Of a DNA stretch of 10,024 bases, positions 6,715 through 10,024 are shown piece by piece. Positions within the stretch are counted from its first letter, which is position 1. Each line of letters starts with the position of its first letter. This DNA comes from Spongiibacteraceae bacterium (GTDB lineage: Bacteria > Pseudomonadota > Gammaproteobacteria > Pseudomonadales > PIVM01): NCBI GenBank assembly GCA_030618505.1, contig JAUXDF010000081.1:1-10024 (forward strand), read 5' to 3'. A program made the position numbers and the translations under genes. A model generated the notes under the pieces. The model saw nothing but the letters and a program-made list of their open reading frames with translations. It ran no database searches and was not told the DNA's origin.

Positions 6715-8112
6715 ATGCGGGCGATAGCAATTAAACAGTTATTAGCGGGCAAGATAGCAAGCGGAGAGCAGGTTACCGTTAAAGGCTGGGTGCGGAGTCG
6801 ACGCGACTCCAAGGCAGGGATTTCTTTTGTGAATATCCATGATGGCTCCTGTTTTGACGGCATTCAGGCGGTGGTTCCCAGTGAGCTGGAAAACTATCAA
6901 AGCGATGTGCTGCAGCTTACTGCCGGGTGTTCCGCCTCGATTAGCGGTGTATTGGTCGAATCAGAGGGCAAAGGGCAATCTCTGGAGATCCAGGCGGAAA
7001 CTGTTGAGTTGCTGGGTTTGGTGGATGATCCAGAGACTTATCCGATCGCCAAAAAACGCCATACCTTCGAGTACCTGCGCACCGTTGCGCATCTGCGGCC
7101 GCGCACCAATACCTTTGGTGCCATCAGTCGGGTACGCACCACACTGTCCCATGCGATTCATAGCTATTTTTATGATCAGGGCTTTCAATGGGTGAATACA
7201 CCGATTATTACCGCGAGCGATTGTGAGGGGGCAGGGGAGATGTTCCGCGTTAGTAACCTTGATCTCGCCAATTTACCGATGACAGCTAATGGCAAGGTGA
7301 ATTTCGAAGAGGATTTTTTCGGCGCTGAGAGCTTTTTGACGGTCTCGGGCCAATTAAATGCCGAGGCGTATTGTTTGGCGATGTCGAAGGTCTATACCTT
7401 TGGCCCGACCTTTCGTGCTGAAAATTCCAACACTACAAGACATCTGTCCGAGTTCTGGATGGTTGAGCCGGAAATCGCCTTTGCTAATCTGCAGGACGAT
7501 GCGGATCTGGCTGAGGATTTCCTTAAGTTTATTTGTAAAGCGGTGCTGAATGACTGCGGCGATGATATGGCATTTTTTGCCCAGCGGATTGATAAAGAGG
7601 CTATCACTCGATTGGAATCGCTGGTTAATGCTGATTTTGAGCGGCTTGAATATAGTGAGGCCATCAATATTTTACAGAATTGTGGCGAGTCCTTTGAGTA
7701 TCCGGTGACCTGGGGTATGGATCTTCAATCTGAACATGAGCGTTTTCTGGCGGAAAAACATGTTGGCCGTCCCTTGTTTGTGATGAATTACCCCAAGGAA
7801 ATCAAAGCGTTTTATATGCGCCTTAACGATGATGAAAAAACCGTCGCTGCCATGGATCTGTTAGCGCCGGGTATTGGTGAGATTATTGGCGGCAGTCAGC
7901 GTGAGGAGCGCTTATCGGTTCTTGATGAACGCATGGCTGCAGCGGGTGTGGGGGATGAGTTATATTGGTACCGCGACCTTCGTCGTTACGGCACCGTTCC
8001 CCATGCGGGATTTGGACTGGGTTTTGAGCGCTTGATTAACTATATCACCGGTATGGATAATATTCGTGATGTTATCCCCTTTCCTCGAGTACCCAAGGGC
8101 GCTGCTTTTTAG
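6715..8112 (+). CDS. asnS: Asparagine--tRNA ligase (AsnRS)
   Basis: This is the class IIb aminoacyl-tRNA synthetase that activates asparagine with ATP and charges tRNA-Asn in the cytoplasm. At 465 aa it has essentially the E. coli length (466). An N-terminal OB-fold anticodon-binding domain (VTVKGWVRSRRDSKAGISFVNIHDGS region, about 19-45) is followed by the catalytic core. Motif 1 lies around HSYFYDQGFQWVNTPIIT. Motif 2 is FRAENSNTTRHLSEFWMVE (from Phe233), and motif 3 is GFGLGFERL (432-440) followed by RDVIPFPR. The HLSEFWM form of motif 2 is typical of AsnRS. The ATG at 6715 is supported by AAGGAG 9 nt upstream. It is followed after 9 nt by smrA and is read from the promoter at 6633-6660. 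No truncation or odd residue was seen. Confidence 0.98.
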   Translation: MRAIAIKQLLAGKIASGEQVTVKGWVRSRRDSKAGISFVNIHDGSCFDGIQAVVPSELENYQSDVLQLTAGCSASISGVLVESEGKGQSLEIQAETVELLGLVDDPETYPIAKKRHTFEYLRTVAHLRPRTNTFGAISRVRTTLSHAIHSYFYDQGFQWVNTPIITASDCEGAGEMFRVSNLDLANLPMTANGKVNFEEDFFGAESFLTVSGQLNAEAYCLAMSKVYTFGPTFRAENSNTTRHLSEFWMVEPEIAFANLQDDADLAEDFLKFICKAVLNDCGDDMAFFAQRIDKEAITRLESLVNADFERLEYSEAINILQNCGESFEYPVTWGMDLQSEHERFLAEKHVGRPLFVMNYPKEIKAFYMRLNDDEKTVAAMDLLAPGIGEIIGGSQREERLSVLDERMAAAGVGDELYWYRDLRRYGTVPHAGFGLGFERLINYITGMDNIRDVIPFPRVPKGAAF

Positions 8113-8121
8113 GACGCTGAA

Positions 8122-8706
8122 ATGGCTAGTGAAGATGAACAAAAGCTCTTTCTTGAGGAGATGGCGGATGTAACTCCGGCGCCAAAGACCGATCGAGTTG
8201 ACCTTAAGGCTAGCAAGGAGGTGACTCCGGGTGAGCTGGAGCGTCGCCAGGCCGCCACCGCCGAGTGTGCTAAGGACGGTAATAACCTCAGTACTGAGTA
8301 TATCGAGATGCTTGACCCCTTCGCTGTTTTGGCCTTCAGGCGAGATGGGGTGCAAAACGGCGTTTTTCGCAAACTCAAACAAGGGCGCTATCGCTTTGAT
8401 GCTTGTCTTGATCTACATAAGAAGGGCGTTGATCAGGCGCGAAGGGAGGTCTATGAATTTATTAAAGAAGCCAGTAAATATGATTTACGTACGGTGATGA
8501 TTTTGCACGGCAAGGGTGATCGCAATATAGAGCAGCCTGCGCTGTTGAAGAGCTTTACGGCAAAATGGTTAACCGAGATTCCTGAGGTGTTGGCTTATCA
8601 TAGTGCTCAGCAGCGTGATGGTGGTGTCGGTGCGGTTTATATTTTGTTGAGAAAAAGTGACAAGCTCAAAGGAGAGAATCGCGAGCGTTATAGTGCTCGC
8701 TCTTGA
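8122..8706 (+). CDS. smrA: Smr domain protein, SmrA/YdaL-like DNA endonuclease family
   Basis: This 194-aa stand-alone Smr protein resembles E. coli SmrA (YdaL, 187 aa). Smr domains, named after the MutS2 C-terminus, show nicking endonuclease activity on DNA in studied members, and some act on RNA. The first 90 residues are charged and probably extended (LFLEEMADVTPAPKTDRVDL). The Smr fold follows with its three signatures: LDLH (96-99), ILHGKG (His129-Gly132) and GGVGAVYI (from Gly167). Those conserved residues are present, so activity is plausible. The Shine-Dalgarno AGGA (8111-8114) overlaps the asnS stop codon and the ATG follows 9 nt after that stop, which implies co-transcription and probable translational coupling. 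The physiological role of SmrA is poorly defined. The pairing with asnS suggests shared expression rather than shared pathway. Confidence 0.9.
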   Translation: MASEDEQKLFLEEMADVTPAPKTDRVDLKASKEVTPGELERRQAATAECAKDGNNLSTEYIEMLDPFAVLAFRRDGVQNGVFRKLKQGRYRFDACLDLHKKGVDQARREVYEFIKEASKYDLRTVMILHGKGDRNIEQPALLKSFTAKWLTEIPEVLAYHSAQQRDGGVGAVYILLRKSDKLKGENRERYSARS

Positions 8707-8739
8707 CTCTACAATAAAAGCGCCTGATGGGAAGCTCAT

Positions 8740-8919
8740 ATGTCTAATGTAATCGCGTTTAAAAAACCGAAAAAAGCGCGTAAAAGCAACACGATGTGTC
8801 AACAGGGCCATCATAAGTGGGACATTGTTCAGGAAAAACAGTTTGACGTTAAGCAGGGCAAACTGGTGACATTGTACCAATGCCGGTACTGTAAAAAGAG
8901 GAAAACACTCCTTCAATAA
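8740..8919 (+). CDS. Small zinc-ribbon-like protein (59 aa)
   Basis: This short ORF (ATG 8740, TAA 8917-8919) has GGGAAG at 8729-8734 as a reasonable Shine-Dalgarno and starts 33 nt after smrA on the same strand. The protein begins MSNVIAFKKPKKARK, a basic and probably disordered tail. A compact domain follows with Cys20, His24/His25 and Trp27 (CQQGHHKW), then FDVKQGKLVTLYQC and a C-x2-C pair (Cys48, Cys51) before a basic end (KKRKTLLQ). Cys20/His24 or His25/Cys48/Cys51 could bind one zinc ion, as in small zinc ribbons. Similar short proteins with the same C..GHH.W...VTxYxCxxC pattern occur, as I recall, in other gammaproteobacteria such as Pseudomonas. The function is unknown; nucleic-acid or ribosome binding is only a guess from the basic tails. 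Confidence 0.75.
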   Translation: MSNVIAFKKPKKARKSNTMCQQGHHKWDIVQEKQFDVKQGKLVTLYQCRYCKKRKTLLQ

Positions 8920-9166
8920 AGCCCTTGATATTCCCTATTTGAATAGCTTTACTTGATTTTTCATATAATAGTTATATTAATAAAAACAATATGTTATATG
9001 CTTCACAATACCTCTGCACGATACTTGTCGTGCGTTTTATAACCAGCTATTATTGATGCAGAAATTCTTATATTTAATTTAATAATTTGTAACTGTTCTG
9101 CTTTCCAGTGGTGGGGTGTTTGTACCTTATTTACTTTTGGTGAGAGTCGGCGAGGAGAGTAGTTAC
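8920..9166. other. AT-rich intergenic region upstream of the MshEN gene
   Basis: These 247 nt contain no convincing gene. The left half is very AT-rich and includes a perfect TATAAT at 8964-8969, but no well-spaced -35 was found. TTGATT (8953-8958) with TATATT (8973-8978) has only a 14-bp spacer. The region holds the small hairpin at 9016-9033 and the left copy of a 13-bp direct repeat at 9089-9101. I saw no recognisable c-di-GMP riboswitch (GEMM) signature. Confidence 0.6.
9016..9040 (+). terminator. Weak terminator-like hairpin
   Basis: GCACGA (9016-9021) pairs with TCGTGC (9028-9033) around a 6-nt loop, and GTTTTAT follows. The 6-bp stem and short T-run are below the usual intrinsic-terminator standard. 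It lies 97 nt behind the zinc-ribbon gene and 134 nt before the next gene, so it could end the asnS-smrA transcript or be part of a leader. Confidence 0.3.
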
Positions 9167-9169
9167 ATG
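9152..9169 (+). promoter_or_regulatory. Ribosome binding site that sets the MshEN gene start
   Basis: GAGGAG at 9152-9157 stands 9 nt before ATG 9167. The frame is open back to a GTG at 9116, but that GTG has no Shine-Dalgarno at proper distance. The ATGs at 9188 and 9200 also lack one. The start is therefore placed at 9167. Confidence 0.75.
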
Positions 9170-9742
9170 AATTATGGGTCAATAACGATGTACAGCAAAA
9201 TGGGCGAATCGCAGTATCGCTTGGGGTCTTTGCTTTTGTCAAAGGGAGTGCTTTCCAGCGCGCAGCTAGACGAAGCGGTAGAATTACAAAAAAGCAATAA
9301 GGGTTTACGCTTGGGCGAGATCCTGATGGATAAAGGTTATTTGACTGAGCGACAGCTGAGCAAGGCGCTTAGTCATCAAAGTTGGCTTAGAAAAGCGGCT
9401 TATGTTGTTGCTTTCAGTATTGCGCCTCTTCAAATGGCCGCGGCCAAAGATATTACCGATCAAGAGATTTTACTCCCCAGCTGGGATAGCGAGTTCGCTG
9501 TTGAAAACTCCGGTTTTTCATCCGGTTTACCTAGTAGCGATGATCTGGCCGATGAAGCTATGCCTATCTATGTATCTCTCGATGAAATACGTGATGCGTA
9601 TATGTTTGTAACCGGAAGAGCGGATGAAACGCCTGCTCAGAGTCAGCTTGGTTGGGTAGCACCGGAAATGAGCTCATTTCGCTACAATGTCGACTTGTTT
9701 ACCAGTGGTGGTATGCGCTTTAATCTTAGATATAGATTTTGA
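9167..9742 (+). CDS. MshEN-type c-di-GMP-binding domain with internal signal-peptide-like segment and OMP-like C-terminus
   Basis: This 191-aa protein has an unusual architecture. Residues 18-41 and 48-71 are two 24-residue repeats, each starting RLG and ending in Q (RLGSLLLSKG..., RLGEILMDKG...). This is the tandem motif of MshEN domains, the c-di-GMP-binding N-terminus of MshE/GspE-type ATPases. Spacer length is six residues; the classical one is five. No ATPase follows. Instead a basic W-L-R-K precedes a hydrophobic stretch (about 77-90) ending QMAAAKD, which looks like a signal peptide with an AxA cleavage site but sits about 75 residues into the protein. The remaining 100 residues are acidic and Ser-rich. 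They finish with an aromatic, alternating segment FRYNVDLFTSGG (171-182) and MRFNLRYRF (183-191), like a beta-hairpin ending in the C-terminal Phe of outer-membrane proteins. A cytoplasmic c-di-GMP sensor with one membrane crossing, or a cleaved exported tail, would fit. No partner gene adjoins it. The MshEN call is strong; the topology is inference. Confidence 0.8.
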   Translation: MNYGSITMYSKMGESQYRLGSLLLSKGVLSSAQLDEAVELQKSNKGLRLGEILMDKGYLTERQLSKALSHQSWLRKAAYVVAFSIAPLQMAAAKDITDQEILLPSWDSEFAVENSGFSSGLPSSDDLADEAMPIYVSLDEIRDAYMFVTGRADETPAQSQLGWVAPEMSSFRYNVDLFTSGGMRFNLRYRF

Positions 9743-10024
9743 GCGATGCTACTTCCGTTATAGATTCCTCAATATATGCCTCGCTCTTAGGGGCTGTTTT
9801 TAGTCTCCTCCCCGATTCAGTCTATTAATAGCAAACGTAACTGTTCTGCGTAATGAAATAAACTCTCTGCCCCCACCATTGTCGTCATCCCCGAAGTGTT
9901 TTGTCGGGGATCCAGAGTCTTGCAAACAGGATTCCGGCTAAAAGACTGCCGGAATGACGAGCTTTGTGTCTTTGCTGAATTATTACAATTTTTGATTATT
10001 ATTAAATATGTACAGCAGGCCATC
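9743..10024. other. Non-coding tail of the window
   Basis: No convincing gene was seen in these 282 nt. GAGCGA (9741-9746) can pair with TCGCTC (9781-9786) over a 34-nt loop and CTGTTTTTAG follows, but this is too loose to call a terminator. The stretch also holds the right copy of the 13-bp direct repeat and the twin-hairpin element at 9882-9960. Confidence 0.6.
9882..9960. repeat. Twin-hairpin dispersed repeat (GTCATTCC-type REP/MITE-like element)
   Basis: The ends TCGTC (9882-9886) and GACGA (9956-9960) are inverted repeats. Inside are two hairpins of identical geometry. ATCCCCGA (9887-9894) pairs with TCGGGGAT (9904-9911), and ATTCCGGC (9931-9938) pairs with GCCGGAAT (9948-9955). Each has an 8-bp stem and a 9-nt loop, and a 19-nt linker (CCAGAGTC...) separates them. 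The wording CGTCATCCCCG...CGGGGATCCAG and GGATTCCGG...CCGGAATGACG is that of the GTCATTCCCG/GGGAATCCAG family of dispersed palindromes common in proteobacterial intergenic regions. It probably exists in many genomic copies. No obvious target-site duplication flanks it. Confidence 0.8.

Larger units (their letters stand above)
9089..9849. repeat. 13-bp direct repeat bracketing the MshEN gene
   Basis: The sequence GTAACTGTTCTGC occurs at 9089-9101 and again at 9837-9849, same orientation. One copy is 65 nt before the MshEN gene and the other 94 nt after it. A 13-mer repeated somewhere in 10 kb is not surprising by chance. The symmetrical placement around one gene is what makes it notable. It could be a trace of duplication or insertion, or nothing. 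Confidence 0.5.

Noticed and set aside
7960..8382. 140-aa and 89-aa antisense ORFs over the asnS/smrA junction
   Set aside because: Both overlap well-supported genes with conserved motifs on the other strand.
8569..8916. 115-aa ORF on the - strand
   Set aside because: It overlaps the C-terminal Smr motif and the zinc-ribbon gene. The + strand reading has the ribosome site and the Cys/His pattern.
8920..9166. c-di-GMP riboswitch before the MshEN gene
   Set aside because: The region was scanned by eye for GEMM-type conserved loops and paired stems, and none was seen in this AT-rich stretch. A covariance-model search would be decisive.
9741..9800. Intrinsic terminator after the MshEN gene
   Set aside because: The GAGCGA/TCGCTC pair has a 34-nt loop and the T-run is 9 nt away, so the geometry is too poor.
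9817..10023. 68-aa ORF on the - strand
   Set aside because: It reads straight through the twin-hairpin repeat and has no domain, so it is non-coding.

Overview
The window looks like a chromosomal segment of a gammaproteobacterium of moderate GC. Indicators are an E. coli-length AsnRS (465 aa), a SmrA/YdaL-type Smr protein directly behind it, a BarA/GacS-style multi-domain hybrid kinase and sigma70-like promoter boxes. The overall style recalls marine Cellvibrionales/Spongiibacteraceae, but that placement is an impression and was not computed. No rRNA, tRNA, CRISPR array, transposase or phage gene was seen.

Layout. Positions 1-211 hold a striking nested palindrome (12-87) and the upstream region of the first gene. 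Positions 212-5498 are a two-gene signalling operon on the + strand. It encodes a very large membrane hybrid histidine kinase (dCache-HAMP-PAS-GAF-HisKA-HATPase-REC-REC-Hpt) and, 16 nt later, a REC-GGDEF diguanylate cyclase. Convergent to it (5575-6585, - strand) is an RlmI/RlmK-like SAM-dependent methyltransferase with a TTG start. A divergent promoter region (6586-6714) leads to asnS, smrA (9 nt gap) and a 59-codon zinc-ribbon-like gene (8740-8919). After an AT-rich intergenic stretch comes a 191-aa protein (9167-9742). It joins a c-di-GMP-binding MshEN-type domain to an internal signal-peptide-like segment and a C-terminus that resembles an outer-membrane beta-strand. The window ends in non-coding DNA carrying a 79-bp twin-hairpin dispersed repeat (9882-9960).

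How it fits together. The first operon can be read as a complete phosphorelay. Ligand or stress sensing would lead to His779, the internal receivers (Asp1066/Asp1236), the Hpt domain (His1403), then Asp55 of the diguanylate cyclase, with c-di-GMP as output. The last gene looks like a c-di-GMP receptor of unusual topology, so maker and reader of the same second messenger occur within 4 kb, although nothing shows they are co-regulated. The middle block is housekeeping: translation (asnS), probable RNA modification and a nuclease-family gene. The most novel items are the MshEN/signal-peptide protein and the palindrome at the left edge.
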